Origin: PALSA-505 sp036267135
GTDB lineage: Bacteria > Actinomycetota > Actinomycetes > Streptosporangiales > Streptosporangiaceae
Length of the DNA: 64,000 nt
Direction of reading: 5' to 3'
Assembly: GCA_036267135.1 (NCBI GenBank)
Contig: DATAWQ010000078.1
Location: 1 to 64,000, forward strand
How positions within the stretch are numbered: position 1 is the stretch's first letter; every line of letters starts with the position of its first letter. Positions 1-9,863 of this stretch are shown in pieces. The translations under genes and the position numbers were made by a program. The notes under the pieces are model-generated. The model made no database searches. It worked only from the letters and a program-made list of their open reading frames with translations, and was not told the DNA's origin.

Positions 1-306
1 GGTGAGGTTGGGCTGGCTGCACGCCCGGTCCTCGCCGCCGATGTAGACGCCCCAGGCTGAGTACGGCGTGTTCGTCCAGAACGCCGTCATCTGGGACTCG
101 CTGGGGGCCGCGCACGAATCCGCACCCTCGCCGACCAGCAGTTCGTTCCCTGGCGCGGTGTTGGGAGCGGCCGCGACGGCCAGCCCGTGACCCGGCGCGG
201 CCGGAGCCGCCAGCGCGGGCGAGGCCTGGGCCGCGGTCAGCATCGCCGCCGCCAGCAGCAGGCCCCATCGTGACACACGGTGTAATCCCGGAGTAACGGT
301 ACGCAT
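1..306 (-). CDS. DUF1906 (Rv2525c-like) secreted protein, N-terminal part
   Basis: Reading from an ATG at 306 toward the window edge gives 102 open codons with no stop; the 3' end lies outside. Residues 1-34 are a typical export signal: positive start, hydrophobic core LLLAAAMLTAAQA, then an Ala-rich cleavage zone. The mature part has DSCAAPS, then PYSAWGVYIGG and RACSQPNLT. That spacing matches the start of the DUF1906 / Rv2525c-like glycoside-hydrolase-like domain of actinobacterial exported proteins. The family is thought to act on or near the cell wall, but no reaction is established. It is divergent from boxC, and the two share a 117-bp promoter region. The family call is good from the motifs; total length and any C-terminal domains cannot be judged. 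Confidence 0.75.
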   Translation of the reverse strand, partial: MRTVTPGLHRVSRWGLLLAAAMLTAAQASPALAAPAAPGHGLAVAAAPNTAPGNELLVGEGADSCAAPSESQMTAFWTNTPYSAWGVYIGGEDRACSQPNLT

Positions 307-370
307 GTGCCGATAATAAACTTCCACCCGCCTGTGTCAATGGTGAATTTTTGCTGCCTCCCCTCGCGAC

Positions 371-416
371 CACATATGCTACGTACTCTTGACGTCAAGC
401 CAATGAGATGTAGCAT
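371..416. promoter_or_regulatory. Bidirectional promoter with nested palindromes (boxC / DUF1906)
   Basis: The perfect 10-bp palindrome TTGACGTCAA (389-398) supplies a -35 on both strands. On the plus strand TTGACG is followed by 16 nt and TAGCAT (411-416), which puts the transcript start within a base or two of the boxC ATG at 424, so the mRNA looks leaderless. On the minus strand TTGACG, 16 nt, TATGTG (376-371) faces the DUF1906 gene. An outer inverted repeat, ATGCTAC (376-382) and GTAGCAT (410-416), brackets the element and could be an operator. Confidence 0.55.
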
Positions 417-423
417 TTAATTC

Positions 424-2127
<1,704 letters not shown>

Positions 2128-2130
2128 GCC

Positions 2131-3546
2131 ATGACCTCAGCCGACTACGCCGAGAAGATCCCGAACAACGTCGGCCTGCGCGAGGACCGCCGCCTGCAGC
2201 GCGCCCTGGAATCCTGGCAGCCCAACTTCCTGGACTGGTGGGAGTCGATGGGCCCGACGCTGCCCACCCAGGACGTCTACCTGCGCACCGCGACCAACGT
2301 CGGCCGCGAAGGCTGGGCCAACTTCGGCCACGTCGCCATGAAGGACTACCGGTGGGGGATCTTCCTGTCCTCCCGCGACGCGGACCGCAGGATCGGCTTC
2401 GGCGAGCACATGGGCGAGCCCGCCTGGCAGCAGGTCCCCGGCGAGTACCGCGCCGACCTGCGCCGCCTCATCGTCATCCAGGGCGACACCGAGCCGGCCA
2501 GCGTCGAGCAGCAGCGCAATCTCGGCGCCACCGCGCCCAGCCTGTACGACCTGCGCAACCTCTTCCAGGTCAACGTCGAAGAGGGCAGGCACCTGTGGGC
2601 CATGGTCTACCTGCTGCACGCCCACTTCGGCCGCGAGGGCCGGGAGGAGGCCGAGGAACTGCTGCACCGCAACTCAGGCAGCCAGGACTCCCCGCGCATA
2701 CTCGGCGCGTTCAACGAGGAGACCCCGGACTGGCTCAGCTTCTTCATGTTCACCTACTTCACCGACCGGGACGGCAAGTACCAGCTCGGCACGCTCAAAG
2801 AGTCGGCCTTCGACCCGCTCTCGCGCACGGCCGAGTTCATGCTGCGCGAAGAGGCGCACCACATGTTCGTCGGCACCACCGGCGTGGACCGGGTGGTCGA
2901 GCGGACCGCGCAGCTCATGGTCTCCCGCGACACCGACGACGTGACCCCGCTCGGCGCCATCAGCCTGCCGGTGATCCAGAAGTACCTGAACTTCCACTAC
3001 TCGGTCTCGCTCGACCTGTTCGGCTCGGAGACCTCCACCAACGTCGCGAACTACTACACCGCCGGCCTCAAGGGCCGCTGGCTGGAGGACCGCCGCCGCG
3101 ACGACCACCGGCTCACCGACGACTCGATCATGGTGGACGCCCTCGACGAAGGGCAGCCAGCCGAAACCGAGGTGGCCGCGCTCACCGGCCTGAACACCGA
3201 CCTGCGCCGCGAGTACATCAGCGACTGCCAGAGCGGCGTCACCCGCTGGAACCGGATACTGGCCGCCGCCGGCCTGACGCAGCGGCTCGCCCTGCCGCAC
3301 ATCGCGTTCAACCGCAAGGTCGGCGCGTTCGCCGGCATCGAAGCCGCACCCGAGGGCGAGATCCTGTCCACCGCCGAGTGGGCTCGGCGCCAGCACCAGT
3401 GGCTGCCCACCGACGTGGACAAGACCCACGTCCGCTCGCTCATGCGCCCGGTGCACGAACGGGGCAAGATCGCCGCCTGGATCGCCCCGCCCCGCCAGGG
3501 CATCAACGGGCAGCCTTTCGACTATGACTATGTCCACCTGAGCTGA
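2131..3546 (+). CDS. boxB: Benzoyl-CoA 2,3-epoxidase, oxygenase subunit (BoxB)
   Basis: This 471-aa protein is the length of BoxB, the class I di-iron monooxygenase that epoxidises benzoyl-CoA with electrons from BoxA. Likely iron ligands are E121, E151 and H154 (in NVEEGRH), D212, and E241/H244 in REEAHH. This is the E/ExxH arrangement of the family. The gene starts 3 nt after the boxC stop (TGAgccATG) and must be translated from the same message. The reductase BoxA is not adjacent, so electron delivery has to come from an unlinked gene. Assignment is firm from length, motifs and pairing with boxC. Confidence 0.92.
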   Translation: MTSADYAEKIPNNVGLREDRRLQRALESWQPNFLDWWESMGPTLPTQDVYLRTATNVGREGWANFGHVAMKDYRWGIFLSSRDADRRIGFGEHMGEPAWQQVPGEYRADLRRLIVIQGDTEPASVEQQRNLGATAPSLYDLRNLFQVNVEEGRHLWAMVYLLHAHFGREGREEAEELLHRNSGSQDSPRILGAFNEETPDWLSFFMFTYFTDRDGKYQLGTLKESAFDPLSRTAEFMLREEAHHMFVGTTGVDRVVERTAQLMVSRDTDDVTPLGAISLPVIQKYLNFHYSVSLDLFGSETSTNVANYYTAGLKGRWLEDRRRDDHRLTDDSIMVDALDEGQPAETEVAALTGLNTDLRREYISDCQSGVTRWNRILAAAGLTQRLALPHIAFNRKVGAFAGIEAAPEGEILSTAEWARRQHQWLPTDVDKTHVRSLMRPVHERGKIAAWIAPPRQGINGQPFDYDYVHLS

Positions 3547-3571
3547 CGCGGGTCCCCTCGTCACGTTTCGA

Positions 3572-3856
3572 TTGAGCTCATCGAGAAAAAATCACGTCAT
3601 GAGGACCGCGGCTTCCGGTGGCCTGTCTCTACTGGGCGGGATCGAGATCATCGTCATCCTGGCCGTCGTCGCGTTCGCGCTGATCATGATCTACTGGCGG
3701 TTCCGGCGGCCGAAGTGGCGCGCGCGCAGGGTGCCCTGGTACGCCCGGCGGGACCGGCGCATGCAGGAGGCCGCGGCCGCCGACGCCGCGGCGCTCCTCG
3801 GCGACGCCAAGTACGTGCGCCCGGACGCCCCCGGCGATCACCTGGACGATTTGTGA
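3572..3856 (+). CDS. Small single-pass membrane protein
   Basis: I do not recognise this gene. The reading frame allows a TTG start at 3572 or an ATG at 3599; neither has a strong ribosome site, and the ATG gives an 85-aa product. There is one hydrophobic segment (IEIIVILAVVAFALIMIYW, about residues 24-42 of the longer form), then a strongly basic RRPKWRARR stretch and an acidic tail. This predicts an N-out/C-in protein with a cytoplasmic tail. It follows boxB by 25 nt, so co-transcription is possible, but a role in benzoate breakdown is only suggested by position. Confidence 0.5.
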   Translation: MSSSRKNHVMRTAASGGLSLLGGIEIIVILAVVAFALIMIYWRFRRPKWRARRVPWYARRDRRMQEAAAADAAALLGDAKYVRPDAPGDHLDDL

Positions 3857-3859
3857 TCC

Positions 3860-5269
3860 CTAGCGCACCGACCGGATCCGGTAGACCATGACGGCGCCGA
3901 GCACGGTGAACGCGCCGGCCGCGCCGAACAGCGTGCGGTAGCCGCCGAGCTGGTCGATGATCAGCGCCGCGGCCAGCGGGGCCAGCGACTGCGGCACGTT
4001 GTTGCCGATGTTCATGATGCCCAGATCCTTGGCCCGCGACTCGGCGTCCGGCAGCACCTGGGTGACCAGGGCCTGGTCCACGGACAGGAAAGCGCCGTAA
4101 CCCGCGCCGAGGAACGCGGCCCCGACCAGCGCGGCGCCGAAACTGGGCCAGATCACCAGCAGCAGCGCGGCGATGGCCTGCAGCACCGACGCCACCACCA
4201 CGAACACCCGCCGCCGCCCCGACCGGTCCGACAGCAGCCCGCCGCCGTAGGTGGTCGCCAGCGTGAACACCAGGTAGATCGCGGTGGTGGTGAGCAGCGC
4301 GTTGTCTGGGTCGTGCAGGTGCAGGTGCTGGAAGAAGTACAGCAGGTAAGTGGTGCCCAGCGCGTTGCCGATGTTGACCATCACCCGGCCGCCGAACGCC
4401 CAGGCGAAGTCCGGGTGCTCGCGCGGCGAGACCCACATCGCCGCCGCCAGCCCGCGTACGGTCAGCGGCAGTCCGGCCTGGGGGGCTAGTGCCTCCCGGA
4501 AGCGCAGCACGAACGGGATCGACAGCAAGATCAGGAAGACCGCCAGCAGCACGTAGCCGCCGGCGTTCGACGTGACCACCTGGGTCAGCAGCACCAGCCC
4601 GACCAGCAGCCCGAGCGCCTGCGGGCCGAAGATCGCACCCGAGATGATGCCGCGCTGGGCGATCGGCACGTGGTCGGCCACCGCCGCGAACAACCCGGCC
4701 GAGGCCATCGAGAACCCCAGCGACGCGAACAGCCAGCAGATCATCACGCCGACCCAGGTGTCCTGCAGCCCGGTCACCGACAGCGAGGCCGCGAACACCA
4801 CCACCCCGGCCGCCATCCACACCCGCCGCCGCCCCCACCGCGACCTGGTGTGGTCACACAGCGCGCCGGCCAGCGGCAGTGCGATCAGCGCGACCACCCC
4901 GGCGGCCCCGTTGGTTATCCCGAAGTCACGCACCTTGTGCGCCGCGTCCACCGCGTCGAACTGGTTGGGCAGCACGAGCTGGATCGGCACCAGCCAGGCC
5001 ATCCAGAACCCCAGCCACAGCAGCGTGAACCGGGCCGTCCAGCTCACCGGTACCCGCGCCGTGGGATCCGCGCCCCCAGCCCCAGCCCCCACCGCAACCC
5101 CCGCGGCACCCCCCGCCGCAGCACCAGGCCCAGTTCCGGCCGTGGCCCCGGCTCCGGATCCACTCCCGGCGGCCTCCCCGGGCGTCGTCCGGTCCGCCGT
5201 GCTCACCGGCCCGTCCCAGCCGTCACCTGGTCCCCCCTCGTCCTTGGCCTGGTCGTGATTGGTACGCAT
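3860..5269 (-). CDS. MFS sugar transporter, GPH-like
   Basis: This is a 12-helix major facilitator of 469 aa. The first ~65 residues are Gly/Ala-rich and probably unstructured. The loop between helices 2 and 3 reads CDHTRSRWGRRRVW, the D-x-T-x-S-R-x-G-R-R-R form typical of glycoside-pentoside-hexuronide cation symporters. It diverges from a GH1 beta-glucosidase with only 31 nt between the two start codons, so the pair probably imports and hydrolyses a beta-glucoside. The stop lies 3 nt past the stop of the convergent small membrane gene. The true start could be a little downstream, since the ATG at 5269 leaves almost no room for a promoter. Substrate is inferred from the neighbour. Confidence 0.72.
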   Translation of the reverse strand: MRTNHDQAKDEGGPGDGWDGPVSTADRTTPGEAAGSGSGAGATAGTGPGAAAGGAAGVAVGAGAGGADPTARVPVSWTARFTLLWLGFWMAWLVPIQLVLPNQFDAVDAAHKVRDFGITNGAAGVVALIALPLAGALCDHTRSRWGRRRVWMAAGVVVFAASLSVTGLQDTWVGVMICWLFASLGFSMASAGLFAAVADHVPIAQRGIISGAIFGPQALGLLVGLVLLTQVVTSNAGGYVLLAVFLILLSIPFVLRFREALAPQAGLPLTVRGLAAAMWVSPREHPDFAWAFGGRVMVNIGNALGTTYLLYFFQHLHLHDPDNALLTTTAIYLVFTLATTYGGGLLSDRSGRRRVFVVVASVLQAIAALLLVIWPSFGAALVGAAFLGAGYGAFLSVDQALVTQVLPDAESRAKDLGIMNIGNNVPQSLAPLAAALIIDQLGGYRTLFGAAGAFTVLGAVMVYRIRSVR

Positions 5270-5283
5270 GGTATTGTTCCCGC

Positions 5284-5299
5284 CCTACCGGAGGGTAGG
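5284..5299 (+). promoter_or_regulatory. Ribosome site inside a small hairpin before the beta-glucosidase
   Basis: CCTACC (5284-5289) and GGTAGG (5294-5299) form a 6-bp inverted repeat whose 4-nt loop holds GGAG, the core of the ribosome site for the ATG at 5301. In RNA this could expose or mask the site; in DNA it could be an operator half-pair. It occupies most of the 31-nt gap between the divergent genes. Confidence 0.35.
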
Positions 5300-5300
5300 T

Positions 5301-6635
5301 ATGTCAGCGTTTCCTCGTGACTTCCGCTGGGGTGTCGCCACGTCGGCCTACCAGATCGAGGGCGCCGTGGCCGAGGTTGGCCGCACCCCGTCGGTCTGGG
5401 ACACGTACTGCGCCACGTCCGGCCAGATCGCCGACGGCAGCACCGGCGAGACCGCCTGCGACCACTACCACCGCTGGCCCGAAGACCTCGACCTGGTGTC
5501 CGGCCTCGGTGTCGGCGCCTACCGGTTCTCCGTGTCCTGGCCCCGGATCCAGCCCGACCCGTCCGGCCGGGCCAACCCCGCCGGCCTCGACTTCTACGAC
5601 CGGCTGGTGGACGCCCTGGCCGAGCGGGGCGTCACCCCGGCGCTCACGCTGTTCCACTGGGACCTGCCGCAGTGGCTGCAGGACGCCGGCGGCTGGCAGG
5701 AACGCGACACCGCGTCCAGGTTCGCCGACTATGCCGCGCAGGTAGCCGACCGCCTCGGCGACCGGGTCGGCGTCTGGACCCCCATCAACGAGATGTTCGA
5801 GCACTGCATGCTCGGCCACGTCACCGGCGAGCACGCCCCTGGCCTGACCCTGCCGCTCGAGGTCTGCTTCTCGGTCGTGCACCACCTGCTGCTCGCCCAC
5901 GGCCTGGCCGTCCGCGCGCTGCGCGCGGCCGTGACTACCCAGATCATGCCGGTCAGCAGCTTCGCGCCCGCGCGCCCTTGGTCGCAGGCCGACACCGACC
6001 TGGCCGCCCTGTACGACGGCCTGCAGAACCGGCTGTTCACCGACCCACTGCTGCTCGGCCGCTACCCGGAGGAGTTCGAGCCGCTGGCGTCGCCGTGGCT
6101 GCGTGACGGTGACCTGGAGGTCATCGCCGGCCCGGTCGACCTGCTCGGCGTCAACTACTACTCGATCAACGCGGTCCGGGCCAGCGACGGACCGGTGCCG
6201 CTGGAGGTCGTGCCGCCGCCCGGGTACCCCGTCACCGCGTTCGGCTGGGCGATCACGCCCGGCGGGCTGACCGAGACGCTGCGGGACCTGCGCGACCGCT
6301 ACGGTTCTGCTCTGCCGCCGATGATGATCTCCGAGAACGGCTGCGCCTTCGACGACGTGCTGACCGGTGGCCGGTGCGACGACCCGGACCGGATCGCCTA
6401 CCTGGACGCGCACATCCAGGCGGTGCGCGAGGCCCTGGCCGAAGGCATCGACGTGCGCGGCTTCTTCGTGTGGTCGCTGCTGGACAACTTCGAGTGGGCC
6501 GAGGGCTTCACCAAGCGCTTCGGCCTGGTCCACGTCGACTACCCCACCCAGACCCGCACCCCCAAAGCCTCCTACCACTGGTACAAGTCCCTCATCGCCA
6601 CCCCCGACCCCCCACCACTCCCACCATCCCCATAA
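5301..6635 (+). CDS. GH1 family beta-glucosidase
   Basis: This 444-aa cytoplasmic glycoside hydrolase family 1 enzyme removes non-reducing beta-D-glucosyl residues with retention. The barrel motifs are in order: FRWGVATSAYQIEGA at 8-22, TLFHWDLPQWL at 116-126, acid/base Glu164 in TPINEM, nucleophile Glu345 in ISENG, and the C-terminal WSLLDNFEWAEGF. The usual T-x-N-E-P at the acid/base site reads INEM here, a minor change. The ATG at 5301 is chosen because GGAGGG lies 6 nt upstream and the family begins right before FRWG. It probably works with the divergent transporter. No signal peptide is present. Confidence 0.9.
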   Translation: MSAFPRDFRWGVATSAYQIEGAVAEVGRTPSVWDTYCATSGQIADGSTGETACDHYHRWPEDLDLVSGLGVGAYRFSVSWPRIQPDPSGRANPAGLDFYDRLVDALAERGVTPALTLFHWDLPQWLQDAGGWQERDTASRFADYAAQVADRLGDRVGVWTPINEMFEHCMLGHVTGEHAPGLTLPLEVCFSVVHHLLLAHGLAVRALRAAVTTQIMPVSSFAPARPWSQADTDLAALYDGLQNRLFTDPLLLGRYPEEFEPLASPWLRDGDLEVIAGPVDLLGVNYYSINAVRASDGPVPLEVVPPPGYPVTAFGWAITPGGLTETLRDLRDRYGSALPPMMISENGCAFDDVLTGGRCDDPDRIAYLDAHIQAVREALAEGIDVRGFFVWSLLDNFEWAEGFTKRFGLVHVDYPTQTRTPKASYHWYKSLIATPDPPPLPPSP

Positions 6636-6691
6636 CCTCCACCGCTCCACTCACGACCCCCACCGCTCGCCTCCATTATTACGATATGGTT

Positions 6692-6727
6692 GTGGCAACG
6701 TAATCCCTCTTAGGTTTACGTTGCCAC
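6692..6727. terminator. Bidirectional terminator hairpin
   Basis: GTGGCAACGTAA (6692-6703) and its exact complement TTACGTTGCCAC (6716-6727) form a 12-bp stem with a 12-nt loop between the convergent beta-glucosidase and ATP-grasp genes. A pyrimidine-rich tract with several T runs follows on the plus strand. Confidence 0.75.
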
Positions 6728-6768
6728 GCTACCTCCTTTCTTTCTTCGCTTCTCTGACTGGGAAACGT

Positions 6769-8028
6769 TTATCCTGGCTGGGTGGCCTGCGGACGGCCGC
6801 CTTCGTCGCGAACCCACAGGCTGAGCAGGCCGCGCAGGTGCGCGATGAACTTCTCCTGCTCGTGGGCCGGGTAGACCGACTTGACCGTCTCCACCAGCAG
6901 CCGGTCAAAGTCCTGGCCGGCCACCCAGTCCAGCACGATCTCGTCGAGATGCTCCAGGCTGGTCGCGCAGAACTCGTGGTAACGGTCCGCCTCGAAGTAC
7001 TCGTCGGCCAGTTTCCGGTAGGCGCCGAGCTTCTCCCCGTAGCTGGCGCCGGGCTGGTCGGCTATCTCGAAGTAGCGGTCGGTCTCCAGATCCAGCCGGG
7101 CCGGACGGCCGGTCACCATCGCGAACACGCACCACTTCACCAATGCCTTCATCGCCCAGGGAAAGTAGTAGTGCAGGCTGGTCAGCGCCACGTCCGGGCA
7201 CGCATTGGCGTAGTCGATGGGGTAGATCTCGCCGTCCTTCACCAGGGTCTCGCAGGAGTTGAACTCCCACCGGAAGAACGCGTTCACCAGCTTCCCGATC
7301 GTCACCACCTCGGATCCGGCGTCCGGCGCCAGGAAGCTGTGGTCCACCGCGTACCGCAGGTGCATGGGCTGGTCCGGCTGGAACCGCATGACCATGGTCT
7401 CGGCCCCGATCGACAGCGAGCGCGCGAACACGTCGTAGTCGATGGCCTTCTGCAGGTGCATGAGCATCTCGCCGCTGGCGTCGTAGGCCGCGTGCAGTTC
7501 GGCCGGGTTGTTGATCTTGGACACGCCGCGCCAGGCGCCGCCGTCGTACGGCTTCATGAACAACGGATAGCCGATCTGGCCGGCGATGGCGTCCAGGTCG
7601 AACTCCTTGTTGTAGCGGGCGGAGGTGTAGGCGTAGCGGGCGTTGTCCACCGGGTTCTTGTACGGCACCAGCACGGTCTCCGGCACCTTCAGTCCCAGCC
7701 GCATCATCGCGCAGTAGGCCGCGTGCTTCTCCATGGACTGGAACGTGAACGGGCTGTTCAGCAGGTACACGCCGTCCATCAGCGCGACCTTCTTCAGCCA
7801 CTCCCTCGGGTGGTAGTACCAGTAAGCCAGCCGGTCGATCACCAGCTCGTACCTGGGCTGGTCGCGCAGCCGGAACGGCTCGATGGTGAGCCGCTCGCAG
7901 TCGAACGCGTGCCGGGTGCCGTCCGGGCCCGCGACTGGGCCCAGCCGGCGCAGGATTTCCTCGAACGCCTTCGGCCAGTCTTCCTCGGTCCCGAGCAGCA
8001 ATCCGATCAGATGCCTGCTGGCGGTCAA
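6769..8028 (-). CDS. ATP-grasp ligase-like protein
   Basis: This 419-aa cytoplasmic protein looks like an ATP-grasp carboxylate-amine ligase. The central part has IGYPLFMKPYDGGAWRGVSKI (about 153-173; the Lys and Gly-rich loop that bind ATP) and later SCETLVKDGEIYPIDYANACPD (about 257-278; Asp/Asn metal ligands). A TTG at 8028 is the best start because GGGAG lies 6 nt before it. It diverges from a glutamate-cysteine-ligase-like gene, with 148 bp between the starts. That suggests a two-enzyme route making a gamma-glutamyl or peptide-like small molecule. Substrates are unknown. The ATP-grasp fold is likely from motifs; the pathway is inference. Confidence 0.65.
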   Translation of the reverse strand: MTASRHLIGLLLGTEEDWPKAFEEILRRLGPVAGPDGTRHAFDCERLTIEPFRLRDQPRYELVIDRLAYWYYHPREWLKKVALMDGVYLLNSPFTFQSMEKHAAYCAMMRLGLKVPETVLVPYKNPVDNARYAYTSARYNKEFDLDAIAGQIGYPLFMKPYDGGAWRGVSKINNPAELHAAYDASGEMLMHLQKAIDYDVFARSLSIGAETMVMRFQPDQPMHLRYAVDHSFLAPDAGSEVVTIGKLVNAFFRWEFNSCETLVKDGEIYPIDYANACPDVALTSLHYYFPWAMKALVKWCVFAMVTGRPARLDLETDRYFEIADQPGASYGEKLGAYRKLADEYFEADRYHEFCATSLEHLDEIVLDWVAGQDFDRLLVETVKSVYPAHEQEKFIAHLRGLLSLWVRDEGGRPQATQPG

Positions 8029-8089
8029 TGTCGGCTCCCGTCGTTAGCCGGTACGACGATCATTCGGACATGGTGCCCGCTCGACACCT

Positions 8090-8101
8090 GCTAGCGCTAG
8101 C
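8090..8101. promoter_or_regulatory. 12-bp palindrome between ATP-grasp and GCS2 genes
   Basis: GCTAGCGCTAGC is a perfect palindrome in the 148-bp divergent promoter region, 61 nt from the ATP-grasp start and 75 nt from the GCS2 start. It is a candidate operator for coordinated control of both genes; no regulator gene is adjacent. Confidence 0.35.
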
Positions 8102-8176
8102 TGCGGCGTCATGCGAATGTGTACGTAACGGGCCCAGCGGTACATGGTCTCTCTACCCCGACTGAGCGGAGGATGT

Positions 8177-9658
8177 ATGGGCCGCGACATCCAGGCGATC
8201 AAGTTCAGCGGCGAGGACCGGCGCAAGTACCGGGGAAAGGTGCGGCGCTCCCTAGACGTCTTCGCCCGGATGCTGCGTGAGCAGATGTTCGAGGAGAACC
8301 CGTCGTCCGTGGGCCAGGAGATCGAGCTGAACCTGGTGGACTCCCACGGCCAGCCGTCGATGCGCAGCACCGAGGTGCTGGACGCGCTGGCCGACCCGGC
8401 CTGGGGGACCGAGGTCGGGCAGTTCAATCTGGAGATCAACGTGCCGCCCCGCCAGCTCACCGGGGACGCGCTGGCCGACCTGGAACAGGTGATCCGCGAC
8501 GACCTGAACGCCGGCGACAAGAAGGCCCAGACCACCGGCACCCACCTGGTCATGGTCGGCATCCTGCCCACCTTGCGCCGCGAGGACGTGCACGAGGGCA
8601 CGATGTCGGCGAACGACAGGTTCCGCGTGCTCAACGAGCAGATTTTCGCCGCCCGCGGCGAGGACATGCGCATCTCCATCGACGGCCCCGAGCAGTTGCT
8701 CGCGCACACCGACAGCATCACTCCCGAGGCCGCCTGCACCAGCCTGCAACTGCACCTGCAGGTCAGCCCCGACGTGTTCGCGAACTACTGGAACGCCGCC
8801 CAGACCATCGCCGGGGTCCAGGTCGCGCTCGGCGCCAACTCCCCGTACCTGTTCGGCAAGCAGTTGTGGCACGAGACCAGGATCACCCTGTTCGAGCAGG
8901 CCACCGACACCCGTCCGGACGAGCTCAAGGTGCAGGGCGTGCGGCCCAGGGTCTGGTTCGGCGAGCGCTGGATCACCTCGGTCTTCGACCTGTTCGAAGA
9001 GAACCTGCTGTACTTCCCGGCGCTGCTGCCGATCTGCGAGTCCGAAGACCCGCAGGCCGTCCTGGACGCCGGCGGCTGCCCGCAGCTCGCCGAGATGTGC
9101 CTGCACAACGGGACTATCTACCGCTGGAACCGCCCCATCTACGCGGTCGTGGACGGCAAGCCGCACCTGCGGGTGGAGAACCGGGTACTCCCGGCCGGGC
9201 CGTCCGTGGTCGACGTGATGGCCAATACCGCCTTCTACTACGGGCTGCTGCGCACCCTCGCCGACGCCCAGCGCCCGATCTGGACCCAGATGTCGTTCGC
9301 CACCGCCGCCGAGAACCTGCACGAAGGCGCCCGTCACGGCCTGGACGCTCACCTCTACTGGCCCGGACTCGGCGAAGCCCCGGCCGCCGAGCTGATCTTG
9401 CGTCGGCTGCTCCCGCTCGCGCACGAGGGCCTCACCCGCTGGGGCGTCAACTCCGCGCACATCGACCACCTGCTCGGCATCGTCGAACAGCGCTGCCTGA
9501 CCGGCCGCAACGGCGCCGCCTGGCAGGCCGCCACCGTCGCCGCCATTACCGAACACACCAACGCCGACCGCCCCGAGGCCCTCCGCCAGATGACCCAGCT
9601 CTACATAGACCACATGCACACCAACGACCCCGTCCACACCTGGCCTGTCCCCCACTGA
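8177..9658 (+). CDS. Glutamate-cysteine ligase-like (GCS2 family) protein
   Basis: This 493-aa protein has the GCS2 fold features of actinobacterial gamma-glutamyl ligases. SVGQEIELNLVD (about 44-55) carries the acidic ATP/metal site, TEVGQFNLEINVPP follows, and a run of conserved His/Arg residues lies in the second half. Members join glutamate through its gamma-carboxyl to an amino acid or amine. Because this lineage uses mycothiol, classical glutathione synthesis is not expected, and an EgtA-like or other amide-forming role is possible. The ATG at 8177 is chosen over an upstream ATG because GGAGGA lies just before it. It is divergent with the ATP-grasp gene. Confidence 0.75.
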   Translation: MGRDIQAIKFSGEDRRKYRGKVRRSLDVFARMLREQMFEENPSSVGQEIELNLVDSHGQPSMRSTEVLDALADPAWGTEVGQFNLEINVPPRQLTGDALADLEQVIRDDLNAGDKKAQTTGTHLVMVGILPTLRREDVHEGTMSANDRFRVLNEQIFAARGEDMRISIDGPEQLLAHTDSITPEAACTSLQLHLQVSPDVFANYWNAAQTIAGVQVALGANSPYLFGKQLWHETRITLFEQATDTRPDELKVQGVRPRVWFGERWITSVFDLFEENLLYFPALLPICESEDPQAVLDAGGCPQLAEMCLHNGTIYRWNRPIYAVVDGKPHLRVENRVLPAGPSVVDVMANTAFYYGLLRTLADAQRPIWTQMSFATAAENLHEGARHGLDAHLYWPGLGEAPAAELILRRLLPLAHEGLTRWGVNSAHIDHLLGIVEQRCLTGRNGAAWQAATVAAITEHTNADRPEALRQMTQLYIDHMHTNDPVHTWPVPH

Positions 9659-9703
9659 CGCGCCCACTGACGCGGCGTCCGGGTCTTCCCGCTGACAGGT
9701 GAT

Positions 9704-9800
9704 TCAGTTGATGTCGAACTCGTTGCCCTCGGGGTCGAGCTGTGGCGGCGTGAACTGATAGCCCAGCGCCTCGGCCCAGAACCGGCGAGCCCGGCACAGC
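9704..9800 (-). pseudogene. Relic of a VOC (glyoxalase/bleomycin-resistance-like) protein
   Basis: A short minus-strand frame ending in a stop at 9704 reads ARRFWAEALGYQF and then directly LDPEGNEFDIN. In VOC-superfamily proteins the first motif lies near the N-terminus (FW..ALG) and the second near the C-terminus (DPEGNEF). The intervening ~70-90 residues are missing and no start codon or ribosome site is visible. This looks like a gene collapsed by internal deletion. Confidence 0.6.
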
Positions 9801-9804
9801 AGCA

Positions 9805-9841
9805 GGCCCGGCGGCCGGCCACGAGGGCCGGCCGCCGGGCC
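9805..9841 (-). terminator. Terminator of the S53 peptidase gene
   Basis: A perfect 16-bp inverted repeat (9805-9820 with 9826-9841, loop ACGAG) starts 22 nt after the peptidase stop. It is very GC-rich and lacks a T tract, as is common for actinomycete terminators. Confidence 0.75.
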
Positions 9842-9863
9842 CAGTACTGCTGGGAACCGGGGA

